From Stratiolaelaps scimitus (Eukaryota; Arthropoda; Arachnida; Mesostigmata; Laelapidae), in NCBI GenBank assembly GCA_019614645.1, contig JABWDB010000003.1:20421001-20485000 (forward strand): a stretch of DNA of 64,000 nt, read 5' to 3'. Made by a program: the position numbers and the translations under genes. Position 1 is the stretch's first letter. Each line of letters opens with the position of its first letter. Shown in pieces: positions 25,421 through 38,600 of this stretch. The notes beneath the pieces are model-generated. The model was not told the origin of the DNA. It worked only from the letters and a program-made list of their open reading frames with translations, and did not search any database.

Positions 25421-27681
25421 TTAGAAATCGGCGTCGAGTGTGAACACTTGGTCCTCCTTCTTAGCCATGACACCAGCCTTCTGGTACTCCCCGACGCGTT
25501 TCTCGAAGAAGTTCGTCTTGCCCTCAAGAGAGATCTGTTCCATAAAATCAAATGGGTTCTCGGAGTTCCACACTTTCTCGCAGTCGAGCTCGACGAGGAG
25601 ACGATCAGCAACAAACTCAATATACTGCTTCATGAGATCGCAGTTCATACCTAGCATAGCAACGGGCAAGGCCTCGGTAAGAAATTCCTGCTCGATGGCC
25701 ACGGCGTCCTTGAGGATCTGGTAGATGCGCTCTTCGCTCGGCTTGCTGACGAGGTGGCGGAACATCAGACACGCAAAGTCGGTGTGCATGCCTTCGTCAC
25801 GTGAGATAAGCTCATTGCTGAAGGTGAGACCTGGCATAAGTCCGCGCTTCTTCAGCCAGTAGATTGAGGCAAACGCTCCGCTGAAGAAAACCCCCTCGAC
25901 GGCAGCGAACGCTACAACTCGCTCGCCATACGTAGCATCATCGTTTCCGATCCATTCGAGGGCCCAGTCAGCCTTCTTCTTTATGCATGGCAATGTCTCA
26001 ATCGCACGGAAGAGCCGGTCACGCTCAACGGAATCAGTGATGTACGTATTGAGCAGGAGGGAGTACATTTCCGAATGGACGTTCTCCATCATAATCTGGA
26101 AACCGTAGAAGCAACGCGCCTCCGGCACCTGCACTTCCTGAGTAAACCTGAATATTAGAAAGGGCAAAGCGTTAATAAAACTTCATACCGAGGCAAATAC
26201 AGGGTCGGTATCGCAGTGTTTCTGTAATGCTGGGATTCATCAGTGGTGCATTCAATCGAGGAACCTCGGCGTTTCTTAGGCGGAGATGTGTTCGAAGAAG
26301 GCCAGTACTATATTATGTGATCCATGTTCTAACTGCTCACAATCAGTATAGTATACATACGGTATATATAATAGAAGGGTTAAAGCGATGCCATCGCCTT
26401 CCTCGGGACCATGACTGCCTCAGTCGGACACCTTGTACCCTAGTGCGTCACAAATTGTGTATATATATATATACCTCTCAACGAGATTTTCATTGACAAT
26501 GCCATCAGAGGCTGCGAAGAAGGCGAGAATGTGCTTGATAAACTCCCGCTCCTGGGGCTTCATGCGGTTATTCCAGTCAGACATGTCCTTGCCCAAATCC
26601 ACCTCTTCAGCCGTCCAGAAGGAAGCCTGCGCCTTCTTGTACATTCGCCAGATGTCAGCATACTGAATTGGGAAAAGCACAAAACGGTTCGGGTTCTCGC
26701 GCAGCAGCGGCTCCGACTCGATGTAGTTCTTCTTGTTACGTACAGCCTCTGACACAATGGCATCGTTCTTGTCCGCTATTGTCTCAACAGTTGCTTTGGC
26801 CTTGATGAACTCACCTGTTGACAACGTAATATAACATGCCGATGTCACAAACTGCTCTAGTCGCCAGCGTAGCGTTAGGTCCTATGGTGGCATTAAAAAT
26901 GTGTCCGGCAAGGAATACCTAACAGTGCAATACAGAGAGTTGAGCATTGGCGCGCTTGTCTGTAACTAATCAACATTTATTTTATTCTACACAGGAGTGA
27001 TATCTGTACTAACACCAATATTTTACTGTTCGTTTTTCCTGATATGTGACTCAGGTTTCTATTGTTACACGAGCCTATCAATTTCGACACAGAATGTAGG
27101 TAGAGTGCGAACGAAATCGACCGGCTCAGTTGAGCTTGTTTTAGGTCGCTACACTGAACCCCATCGGCAACCTACTCACAGGCTTTTCTTAGGAATCCCT
27201 CGGCGCCAACAAGCAAGCACGCTCTCCACTGTAGTCGACATAATCGGGTTCGGTGGGAATCCTACACATGTTGTGTCGCATTTAAAACGTTATGGGATTC
27301 ATCGCAGTGCGCTGCTAAAGAAATATCATTATCGGGATAGTCAGATATCCTCTATGGTAGTTCGCGGTTAAACGCTTGCACTGTCGCCACACCATTTGTG
27401 CTGATGCCATGACGATGCCAGCTGTTGGAATTATAATGGTGTAATTCCGGTCATTGGCCTTTTGACGGGAAAACACAGCCGTTATTCGCGCCCTTTTCTC
27501 TGACTGCGTCGACGCGGGCAGAGAAAACGCCACGAGACGATGATGAGTCATAAAGTATATTCCCTTCCCCAATGCGCGCCAACACAATTTCTGCGTTTTC
27601 CAACTAGGACAGATTAGTAGGAAGAATTGCTATACTTGGCAAAGTTTATGCTGACACGAAAACTAAGCATCCGCCCTTTTA

Positions 27682-27717
<36 letters not shown>

Positions 27718-28615
27718 AAGCTTTTGTCAAGGCAATCATCGAACCATTCCTTAATCATTATTCATTAGCACGTATATTATATATACAATCATACTTAAGC
27801 ATGATATTTTATGTAATCTCCCTTCTCGTGTAATCCATGTTAATCTGGTTAAGAGTAAACCAATTAGTGCGCGTATACAATAGGAAGTGACACAATTAGA
27901 AATTCACTCACGCCCTCAACGGGCTGAAATAGATTGGTGTTCATTTTCGCGGTAACATGCCGTTGAGTCGAACATTAGATGCTTTAGTAGGAGCCAGATA
28001 TATGTATGCAGTCTATACCGATATTTAATCATAACACTCAAGTTTACATCAGTCGACATTGCTGATTTTCTAATTGTGTTTGTCACTGGCAGCTGAAGGG
28101 TGTGAAAAATATTCAAATATAATAACACTGTGCATACTGCCATAAATACCAGTGTTTCATGGAACTGAATTCAAATGGGGCTATTATACAGGAATGCTGT
28201 TACTCCCACTAGCTCAACGGCGGTATGACAATGCTGGACTGCTAATCTCACACTATTTGCTAGTCAACAACCTCAAACTAGCAAATCATCGTCGTCTGGA
28301 TTCGAGAAAGCCGTCATTGTCTGACCGCGGGAGAGAAACAATAACGGGACTTCACCTTACCTATCGCGGTGGCGTCGTTGTTGAAGGAACGAATCTGTAT
28401 GACCACTCTCCTGTGGTACAGTACGAATGTATAAAACCAAGCGAGCTATCTATCCCAACTATTTATATCTACTTATGTCCAAGCTGGAACATATATGTCA
28501 CCTTTTTCAAGGGTTGGAATACATGCCTGATCAAACTAGACTTACCATCGTTTTTGCCGACAGGCTTGTTTTCCTTTTCAATGAGGTTCAAGTTCTTCAC
28601 CCCAAGTATCGACAT
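25421..28615 (-). CDS. RRM2: Ribonucleoside-diphosphate reductase small subunit (R2)
   Basis: The R2 subunit holds the di-iron tyrosyl-radical centre that, with R1, makes dNDPs from NDPs. Exons: 28546-28615 (ATG at 28615), 26475-26814 and 25421-26147 (TAA at 25421-25423). They total 1137 nt, 378 aa, in phase with GT/AG sites. By alignment to mouse R2 the iron ligands are D127, E158, H161, E221, E255 and H258, and the radical tyrosine is Y165 (motifs [33 protein letters not shown]). The C terminus FTLDADF is the R1-docking tail. Near the N terminus LIEKENKPV contains a KEN box, the APC/C-Cdh1 degron typical of S-phase R2 and absent from p53R2. The donor of the second intron lies at the edge of an (AT)n tract. 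An E2F-like site lies upstream. Identity and structure are secure; only UTRs are unknown. Confidence 0.97.
27684..27713. repeat. (AT)n microsatellite in RRM2 intron 1
   Basis: About 30 bp of alternating AT in the 1.7-kb first intron. Confidence 0.9.
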
Positions 28616-28776
28616 GACTGTGTTTCGAGTGGTGGAAGTTAGTAGTTCACTAAATGCTCAAGATTCTGCTACTAATTGGCACACTTCGTGTAGTGAGGGC
28701 ACGTTCGAGTCTGTGCGCGCTTGTGAAGCGTACCGTTCTCCTCAGGCATGGAACAGGCCGCTCTTCTATACCTGCT

Positions 28777-28790
28777 TTTGGCGCCAATGA
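28777..28790 (-). promoter_or_regulatory. E2F-like site overlapping a CCAAT box, upstream of RRM2
   Basis: The plus strand reads TTTTGGCGCCAATGA at 28776-28790. TTTGGCGC fits the E2F consensus TTTSSCGC; CCAAT overlaps its right half. It lies about 160-175 bp upstream of the RRM2 ATG, where the promoter should be. E2F and CCAAT control of R2 genes at S phase is established in animals; use here is inferred. Confidence 0.55.
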
Positions 28791-29505
28791 AAGGAGATTG
28801 GGAGAGAAGACGTGCATAGTCGAGTCTTCGGAGAGTGTGTGCGTGTTTTAGTTTGTTGTTTTCTACTAATGCAACAAACTCAACATGTTCACATAACAGA
28901 GTTATGAAAAATTTCAATGCGAAAACAGCACTTGCAAATCGAAGGGAAACATTTCGGCGGTGGATGCATTAACGTGTGGAACGCGTTTAAGAGTGAGGCG
29001 GGCAAGTGCAAGCAGAATCTGAGAATGGAGCCATGCTGGGTAGAGATATAGCACATCAGCTCATTTACTGTATATATACTAATGAATGATCCAACAAGAT
29101 ATTGTCTAGACAAAAACTACCCACCACTGCGGAGTACTTCGGGCAAACTCGCAGGGGAAAATCACTTGATCAGTAGTCAATCAATGCGAACGTGCTACTG
29201 TTCTTCTTCTCAGTGTTCCCAGTATTGTTGTAGAGCGTCGTCGCTGGATGAACCGGGTTCAAGACGCTAGGAATCACTTCACCTCTCCTGAACAGGATCG
29301 ACCACCGAGAGAGGGCTCCAGAAACGAGTGAACACAGCCGATTGTGTTTACCATGGCCTGGCGGTCGGGCCGATCTGTGAATGCAAGTGGATGAACGAGC
29401 GCTTGGAGAGGGCACTGAACAGTGTGACCGTTGTATCCCTCTGGCTGCGGCGGCGGCACAACGCCAAAGCCAACGGATAAGCGGACTTGCCCGGCCAGGC
29501 CCGAG

Positions 29506-29506
<1 letters not shown>

Positions 29507-29584
<78 letters not shown>
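29507..29584. repeat. 78-bp (AT)n microsatellite
   Basis: The longest AT tract in the window, with one ATT interruption near 29542. Open frames through it encode only Tyr-Ile repeats. Confidence 0.95.
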
Positions 29585-29588
<4 letters not shown>

Positions 29589-32500
29589 GCTTATTTAAGA
29601 TTGATAGGGCATGACAATTTGATTTACGAATAAATCACATGCCATTGAGGAGCTCAGCAACTGTCGACTGAGAGGCATTCACTATTGAATCCTTGAGGTC
29701 CTAAAACAATCTTAATAATAAAAGTATACTTTCAGAGAGTAAAGGTTATCAGGTCCGATGGGCGAAGGCAATTTGAACATGATGTACTTTACGAGGCGTA
29801 TAAGTATTTTAGGTTGCAAAACATTGTTTTTAAATAGACTGTATTAGTCGCTTGCATGCTCCTTTATAAACTTGCGGAAGGCCATTGGAAATTACCAAGA
29901 AAACTAGAAATTACGTTTGTTCAATATGTTCAGCAATCATTCAATTCGACTGTCATGACATAGTGATCGACAAAACGCTTTTATCAAAGAAAGCATACTT
30001 TTAAAGGAAGCGATATGGCCAATTGTTATGTGGATTCCCTAGGGAGATGACGAGTTAAAGTTTGACATATCTCAGTTTTGCGTCAAACTCAGCCTTAAAT
30101 TTAAAGAAATCAGTGCGTTCCGAGTGCTCGGACTCGCTAGTCCAACCAGCTACGACACCTGTGTTACCGGAGTGGCTACACAGCCAGTATTGAGCAGCAG
30201 CCCTCATTGCAATAGCGAGTTTAAAGAAAGTTAGCGAGCTCAATTAGTAAAATTGACAATGAATGCGAAACGGGTAGCTTTGGCTTTTAGTTGTCTTCAG
30301 GTTAATTTAGCTCAAACTAACACAAATAAACAGGTTCAAGCGGTTTTGACGGTGATTGCACACTTTCAGATGCCTTATAATATGAACTCTGAGTGGCAAT
30401 AGAGTCATATGTAAACCTAATTAAAATGATCTCATCCACCAATATCCCCAATCATGTATGGGCGGTGATACTACGCATGCAGGGACACAGTTTTACTACC
30501 AATCAAGCAACCTCCTCCGAAAATCATATGTTATAAATTTGATGCATTCGCAAACTCACAACAACCTTTAATAAATACCTGTATATAGTAACATTCAATG
30601 ATGCCCATCATTTGACATGCACACTGTCCTAGACAAAACATTCTATATTTTTATTATAAATTTACAGTATCTCCAAGGTAGTCGGTCCAAATACTGCTCG
30701 AAAGTTATCATGACATCACACCTCACCTTGCCAAACGTTAATATTTAAATAGACTTCATGTAATGAGATCACGCCTCATATATAACACACACTCATAGTA
30801 CATACAAACATATTGAGCACTATTCATCATGTCTGTCAAGCTAAGTTTGATTTGTCCACGAGCAAGTCTTACAAATGAAGGTACCACACAGTAAAGCATT
30901 TTTACACAGCGACCTCCACTCACCTTGTGTTCGTCAAGTCCGGGCTCACATTATCAGAGGAGGAACAAGTCAATAAAATGAACCGATCGTATGATGTACG
31001 AGACCATAGAGCAACCGCTGATGGTCGCGCTTTTAATACAATAAAAATTCACCTTTCTTACTAAAGCTATAATTATAATCATGTCACATCGTCATCGACA
31101 CCTACTTAAAATTGTCGTCCAACTAAAAATTTCAGATGATCGTACAATGGGCATATAGTGACACCATCCACCGCGCCTAGCTACCCATGCTACTACTAAA
31201 TGAACACAACATCACGATTGTTGTCCGCTCGGCGTTCGATCCGGTGAACACTGCAAGCGATTAGGCGTTCGAAGATATTCCATGATCAGTCCGCTAAGGA
31301 AACAGTAGGCAGAATACTGTCAGCTTATGACAAGCCGCGGAAATCCTCCAGCGACTTCGGAATGGTGCACATGGAGCGAGGGGCCCTCGATGCTTCATCG
31401 GACTCTGAAGGATAAACGAGTCTAGCACTTCTTAATATGCTATGAAGAATATTACGTAAGAGTATTCTTAATATTCCATGTGCACAATGTCTAATTATTA
31501 TTTTATACAGTATACAGCTTGCAACGGTAGAGGGAATGCCGGGAGAGAGAAAAAAAAAACGGTTAAATTTTACTGCGATATCCGCAGCAAGCGTTCAACT
31601 TGGGTATCCATCCTCTATTTGTGCTCCGCTGTGCCATGGATTCTACATATAAAACATAACAACTATATCTATCGAGATCGAGTCGGTGTTTCTGATCTGC
31701 CGAAATTTTATCCCCCCCCTGGAATGGCGTAGGGAAGAGGGCATGAATCGAAAGATTGACTTGCCTTCCATCTCGAGCGTCAACGTTATAGGATCCGAGG
31801 CTGACCGAAATGAAATCACTCGAATATATTCCTGTTACATTTTACGGGATCCAACACCTTGAGAGGATCAGGGTGTGTAGTTCTATGTTGAGTTGTAACC
31901 ATCGGAAGTGTTACGAGATATACTTAGGTTTGTTTGTTTCTCTTGTATCGATCTATCTATCAGTTGGATCATTCTCAGACAGATACATACCTTGTCATGG
32001 ATAGGTGCAAGACACCGCCGGTGGCTGTAGGTTCCCATACATGAGGATAAAAAGGAAATAGTTACTGTAATGTAAGCCATCGTTGAATGTTTCTAAAGAT
32101 CGGGCAGCATGACAGATACCATGATGTACCCATAACTACTGTTAGGAAAACGATCTTCATCACCAAGCTGATGGTGGCTTGTTTGTCCATTTTATTTATT
32201 AGGCTTTTTTTAGAATTAAAGAACTGTGCTGTATGTTGATACTGCTACGGGCCATCTTTCGTACTAGAAGATCACCGAAATGCTCTTTAAGGTAAAGGCA
32301 TTTTTTTTTGGAACACACTGTAAAATGTATACGCGCTTACCCCAAGCTTCACACAAATGGTTTTGGCCGAGAGTGTGGCCCATTGCTGGGTCCACTAAAG
32401 GCAGTGACGTCCATCCCCCACTCATCCCCGGAACACAACAAGCATTACTTCATTACTTCATACCTTAAAGGCCCAGCTGTCAATGATGCCAAAAGACCAA

Positions 32501-32944
32501 TTACAAAAGATACCTAAGATACATTGTGTACCCGGAGGGCGGGATCTAGGGAAAACACGCCCCAATTCTCCTAATAGGTGCAGGTTGCGCAGTGCCTTGA
32601 GACCCTGAACCATAGGGTATCGGGAGACAATGCGAGCCCGGTCGAATCGTAGGTATAATCTACATAGCAAGTATTACATTTCGGTAGAGGTGCAGTGATA
32701 GAATTCAAACACATGTGTGTTACAAGCAATGCCATATAGAGGTAACTAGAAATCTCAAAATAATAATAATATTATATGAGTAAGAGACGCACCGTCTATC
32801 TATTATTTCTGACTCTCGCACTTTCTTGACGGCTTGCATAATCGCCTCTCACGTAAATTATTGTGGCTAAGATGCTAGAGATTCTAATATAATGCACGTA
32901 TGGTTCGGGAGCAACGTCCAGATGTCCACTGGACTCTGAAATAA

Positions 32945-32980
32945 TCCAAAATCATGCCAAAATCATGAGCCAAAATCATG
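32945..32980. repeat. Three clustered copies of CCAAAATCATG
   Basis: The 11-mer occurs three times within about 36 bp, with spacing of 0-3 bases. No gene context. Confidence 0.8.
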
Positions 32981-35950
32981 ATGTAAGTTAGCGAATCTTG
33001 GAACGTGACCGCGGAATCTGATATCGCTTTCAACTGTAGATCAGAACAAAAGTGATCCTATTCCTCTCCGATTTATTAAGCGGAGTTTTTACAATGCGAA
33101 GGTGTCTGCTTTCGAAAAATCGAAAAAAACGTCAGTCACATTCAGAAAACAAATCAGAGACCCTTTCGAAAGTGTTCAGTCGAAAAAGGGAGTGTTCCAA
33201 CAGCCATTGGAGATGTCCACACACGAGTACCAACCCTTGTATCGCTTTGTTGATCGCCGAAATGTTCGCAGCTGCAGGGGGGGCGAACATCCTCGAACGC
33301 AGACCTCAGATAAAATAGCTCCGAAAGTCAACGTACTAACGCATTTGCTCCGAAGCCGTACCACTCACCGCGCTGGATCACCAAGCTAATAATCAATGAT
33401 GCGAACTAGGCGTACAGCTAAAGTGTCCTACGAAAATCTACAACCACTATGACAACTACTGGCGTTTTTGTAAAATGAGTATGTAGATTTTCTATTCATT
33501 GTATATACCTGCCTACACTCATGTATTCAAAATATAGGCATCATCTATTCGACTTTTGTATATTGAACGTTAGACAGTAACGTCATCTATTGAGCAACAT
33601 CCTTAGTGAATATTAGTGTCTACCATGTCTCTGTATCACTATATCTATGCACGCGTAAGACAAAATCAATTTAGAACAATTATTGGGAAACCATTATGTA
33701 CCTAGCAATTCGGTGAGGTATGCTAGAGATCATAGTAAACTATCGTGAATCTTATGGGTAGACACCACGACACTTAGCTAGGTGTAGGATTATCAAGGTA
33801 CTTCATGCTGCGGGAGTGCAGTCTGACTACTACTTCTTGGAACTCAAAGGTAAACGCGAACCTCACAAGGGCGGTCAGTTCATTCATGATGCCCCACCAT
33901 GACCAGATTGTTGAGGTTAAGGTTGAATTATCACAAGCAATATATATGTGTTTTCATATGCATATATATGTTTTTTATGAGACGTTGAAAGGCAATCATC
34001 ATGGACACTCCTAAAGCATTCGCCGAGGTACAGTGGGAGTCCCACTTACCAAAAGCTCTGCCCCTGGGATATTTGGGTAACCGGTTGAACATAACTTCGA
34101 AATATATATATATATTTGAGATCAATTATTTGCAGGGGGGCACAGGGTTTCAGGTCGAGGCCTGGGATCATAGTCCCGAAGGAGCCAATGGCATCTATAC
34201 GCAGATAAGGAGAAGCGCTACAGAAGGAAGGACCCCGCACGCTTGTCACCGGTGGCCCAGACCAGCCTATAGCAGACACCCTCAAAGAGATTGACCACCG
34301 GGGCCGCCTAAGCTCTCGAAGGCGCGGGAGGAGAGGATATGGGCCGCCTGCAGGGCAAGGTACTTCCATAGATTAGCCTGCTTTGCACGCGATACTACCT
34401 AACCGGGGGGTGGTTGCACAGTGGCCGACATAAGAAGGCTAGAGTTTTCAAAGACCGTGTCGTCCCAAATCAGGGAGTGTCTTGAATTGCTAGGCAGGAA
34501 GGACGTATGGATCGTGTTCAAATCATCCCAAATGCAGAGAATCTCTTTATATATTTATTATATTGCTTTATCTGTGGATTCCCCCACCCATAGGTTCACA
34601 GGTGTCAAGCCAGCCGCGAGCAAAAACCTACGCAGAGACAACAAGAAAATCAATTTCAATCATATCCAAAACCCGGCTCAGAAAGCCTTTGAAAAGTTGT
34701 ACATTTCACGATGCACTACTATGCGCTTTGAGATTTATCGCTGATGGCATCAGAGTGCGATTCTAAACACAAACGTATGAAGAATGCCTTCTTGTAGAAT
34801 TATTTCGTAGAACGCTAAACAATGGCCGCTTAATGGTATCTTCTTCTTGGTGCATCTTTGAAGGTATCCGGAAAAGCGTCGTACGCCCTCCGATGAGACA
34901 CCATATTTGAACCAAACAAGAAAGCACAAGTCGAAAATGGTGTTACTTGCTGTTGATTGAAGAAGATGTGACATTGGAACATCCCACTATACGATTCGTG
35001 ATTCAGGCCTTCGCAAAAAGGCATAATTCATCTAAACAGGGGTCTCCATTTTATAGTCCACAGCAATGACCCATGTGTGATCCAATCGGAGAGTGACAGG
35101 AACGGAAACCTGCCCGTTGCGCCATTGCCATGACGGTATTAATGTGATTCGCTTTCATCCACCTCTGGCGTTAAAATGATATTATAGGTTCCAACGCTGT
35201 GTTGGCCGACTGAAATTTGACCAAAAAATATAGTTCTGGTTGTGCTTTATAGTATTATAGTGTAAGACCGTCAAACTCAGCACATAGAGGATTCACCCAT
35301 CGGAACCTGTCGAGTGCGAAAGTTATCAGTTTCAGAATACATTGTACAAGATGCGGAATTTTAATCACTTTTACTGCCGCCACTTATAATGGGTTATTTG
35401 TTTAATCTTTTGTTTAATTAACACGAAGAAACGGACACTATAGCATACATGCAAAACACGTAGTCCTTACTGAGTGAGACACCCTTTGAATGGCCGACGT
35501 CTAACCGCCAGGATAATCGCAGGCAACTTTAATAAGTATGACTCATTCTTGATCTATCATTTTGTTGTGCGCGTTCCGTGCGGTTAGTGGACAAATATTA
35601 ATATAGTGAAATAATGGGTTAGTACGTCAGCACCGATCCAAGATACGCACAATGGTGTGGATTCATTTGTACAACCTATGCATAGTATAGTATAGATTGG
35701 CATGTATGAAGCGAACAAAGGTCCGTTCATGGTAGCTATGATACGCGCACCGTCGGCTATGGCTGTTAGCTGGCTGGAACGACTCCGATCCGAGTGGTAC
35801 CGCCCCTACTCAAAATACCGACACCCGATCACTTTCCAGCGCAGTCCCATCGACGCTGTAATATCCGTAAATAGCGAACCCTGGAAACCCTTCGGGGTGT
35901 TCTCATCTCCAACGTCTTCCATAAAGATCGGGGCCCTGAGATATTAACAT

Positions 35951-36015
<65 letters not shown>
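35951..36015. repeat. (ATT)n-(AT)n compound microsatellite
   Basis: ATT repeats for about 30 bp pass directly into AT repeats. Confidence 0.9.
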
Positions 36016-36290
36016 ACGGAAATATCTATGTAAATTTAGTACATCGCTACAGGATATATGAGCTAGTGAGTTTTTCAACAAATCGCACTTGATTGAGTCC
36101 GCCGCGAAATGTGCAAATCATAGCAAGAGCTATTGATGATAGTTTTGCGGTAGGCTTACATTCGAAAAAGGCAACCTTCAGTCTGACGTTCTTCCACGGA
36201 CGCATGACCCTTCTTAAGCGGACGTCTGACGCTATCTCATCGGCAGATTTGTTCAATGAGAGCTGGTATAAGGGCAAAGGCCGGTCGGCC

Positions 36291-36345
36291 GGTCTTACGA
36301 CGCAATACTGTGGACGTTAAACGTTGGCAGAGAGTTAGCCCGAAG
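36291..36345 (+). mobile_element. SINE-2 tail fragment
   Basis: Matches GTCTTACGACGC...GTGGACGTTAAA...AGAGTTAGCCCGAA in the 3' half of the element at 42925-43108, with small gaps. Confidence 0.7.
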
Positions 36346-37730
36346 GCGCAGTTAGGTAGACGGGAGTGCGCCAAGTGGGACTGCTCTGTCTCAATTAAAT
36401 GTTGCTTTTCTGTCTACATGTCAGCCTTTCATGGAAAACTATACAGATAGATGATATGTGAATGAAATCCTAGTCGAGTCTAAGAAATAGAAGACGAGCC
36501 ACTTGAATACTATCCTGGTAGCTTGCGGAGTGCTTTATTTATTTGACTACTAGTGCTGCTCTCGCAGTTTGCGTCGAAAGGCAGCTAATGATACGCCAGG
36601 AAGAGGTCCCCGTTCATCTTGGTACCCGTTCAAGTTTGATTATGTTTTTAATCTGCATAATTGCCCCATTGTTAATTATACAATTACCTCCACGCTGCGG
36701 GGTACAACATAGACCCTCCTTACCACTTGCGAATTAATATATGTATAATAATAATTATGTGTATGTATAAGCGAACGCCGTGTATATAATAGCTTTGAAA
36801 AATGTATGGTAAAACAGACCATATCTGGCTGTAATGGATTGGGAACACCTTTGATTTGGGCCACTGAAGTGATTACTTGATTATTCCTCAATCATTCTCA
36901 CTCGCACTTACCTCTCTCACCGAGTATCGACACTGAAGTGCCTGTTCGTCATTTTCTGATCTGAACGCTCGAACGAACATACTATAACTTAGCATGTTTT
37001 TTCCATTTTCTGTGCAGATACAGTTCCACAAGGGGCAATTCGCTTGCAGATTTTCAGGCAAGATTAGGGAATCGTGAAGGGCCAGTAATTTCATAAGGTC
37101 TGTGGTTAAATCAGGGCTGGAGAACGGAGATTCTCTTTATTAACCTTTAACCTGATTATCTTTATGCGCCTTTCCATGCACCTCTTCTACCATGATCTGA
37201 AGCTATACCACGCCACAGTAACACTCAAAATGTAGATCACGATCTGAGCGAATTTCTTCGGGTGCGTCATGGATCATCCGACCATTCCTGTAACGTCTGT
37301 AGAGCAGCTCTGCAATGGCGCCTGCACCGTAAAGTTCCACCAGAAAGTCTTTGGCAGCTTAGTCTGATATTAGAAGGTACGTATTGTGTGCATTAATGTG
37401 CATGAAGCGATAGGCTTTCCTACCATGGTTGGTCCACACCTCTATTGTCAGAGGTGGCCCCTTTGGTCTAGCTGAAGCATATTCTTCGCAAGCTTTACAA
37501 GACTGTGCAAGATGTTTCCACATCAATCGTATGCCAATAACTCGATTTATTCCTTGTGCGCATTATATATCTGTCATTATATGTCATTCATAGCGTTTAC
37601 TGTCTCTCTCTCTCTCTTGGTTACGGGATCCACTTCCACTCTGGCAAGGATAGGTAACCAGCATTCATATGCGCCTACCAATCGGACTAGACACGCAGGT
37701 GCACTGGTCCCATCCCCCTGGCACATTTAC

Positions 37731-37808
37731 ATTTAAGGGGTCCGTCTTATGAAGCAATTCCGAAATCAGTTTCGTGGACGTCAAATGTTGGCTGTGAGTC
37801 AGCCCGGA
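37731..37808 (+). mobile_element. SINE-2 tail fragment
   Basis: Shares ATTTAAGGGG..TCCGTCTTA, CGTGGACGTCAAATGTT and GCTGTGAGTCAGCCCGGA with the element at 42925-43108. A tRNA-like head is not clear upstream. Confidence 0.75.
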
Positions 37809-38600
37809 GAATTTACTTCACTAGAATAGACAACCTGCACTAATCTATATCTGCTCTGCTCGGGTTCTGGTAAAACACGGTGGAGCGATCGAACCTCCAT
37901 TACCGCTTTCGTTAGCTACCATAGGTAATTTCATAATGTATCACCTCATTCACACAGGGATGCAAGATGCAACTGCCTCTTGCTGCCACGTATACGTGTT
38001 TGTACGACAAATTCACCCTAGTGTTCGATCCTTCATTTTTTTTAGAAGACCCCAGCAATATCGTCTGGTGCACCCAATCTACGTGCACTTGTATCAACCA
38101 TCGTGATATGAACCCCCAAGTATGTTCCCTTGGTCAAGAACTGGGGGTATTGTTCTTCCTTTGGCAGACTTACATGATCGCTCCCTGTATAGGCTCCGCC
38201 CTATTCGCGGATAGCCCTCGCCACAAAATGGCGACACCCAGCAACTCTTACGGTGAGCACCACCGTGTGAGCTCCGTTCGAAACGATTCATCGTCTAGAT
38301 TGCTCGCCCGTTCGGGACGGAGCCACCCATTTGTTCTTGTGTTTCCTCGAATTCAAACTCTTGTGCAATGAGATAAGTGGCATTTCATCTTTACATAGCG
38401 GAGTGCGGTGCCCAGTGACAGAGCAGCGCGGACGTGAGCATGTGTCTTTCCAGCAGCCGCTATTATCACGTAGAGGTAAAATGCCATCAATAATTTTTGC
38501 GTTTGACGTAAGCCACCGTGAGGTGACCAAAGCTTCCTGAAGTGGAAAAGATCATCTGCGGTTCGGCGGAGTATGCCTCGCCCGCGCACACCGGCCGATG

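Larger units (their letters stand above)
28791..38600. other. AT-rich intergenic region without recognisable genes
   Basis: About 10 kb upstream of RRM2 and of the first zinc-finger gene. No open frame has a recognisable domain, and I see no consistent spliced gene. It holds a 78-bp (AT)n tract, SINE-2 tail fragments (36291, 37731), a triplicated 11-mer (32945-32980), an ATT/AT tract (35951-36015) and a more GC-rich island (34130-34440) that may be a decayed transposon. Distal noncoding exons are possible. Confidence 0.55.

Noticed and set aside
29381..29614. Coding frame through the (AT)n tract
   Set aside because: Only a Tyr-Ile repeat encoded by the microsatellite.
35702..36320. Two frames of 75-81 codons in the gene-poor region
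   Set aside because: No motif, no matching splice sites, interrupted by a microsatellite and a SINE fragment.
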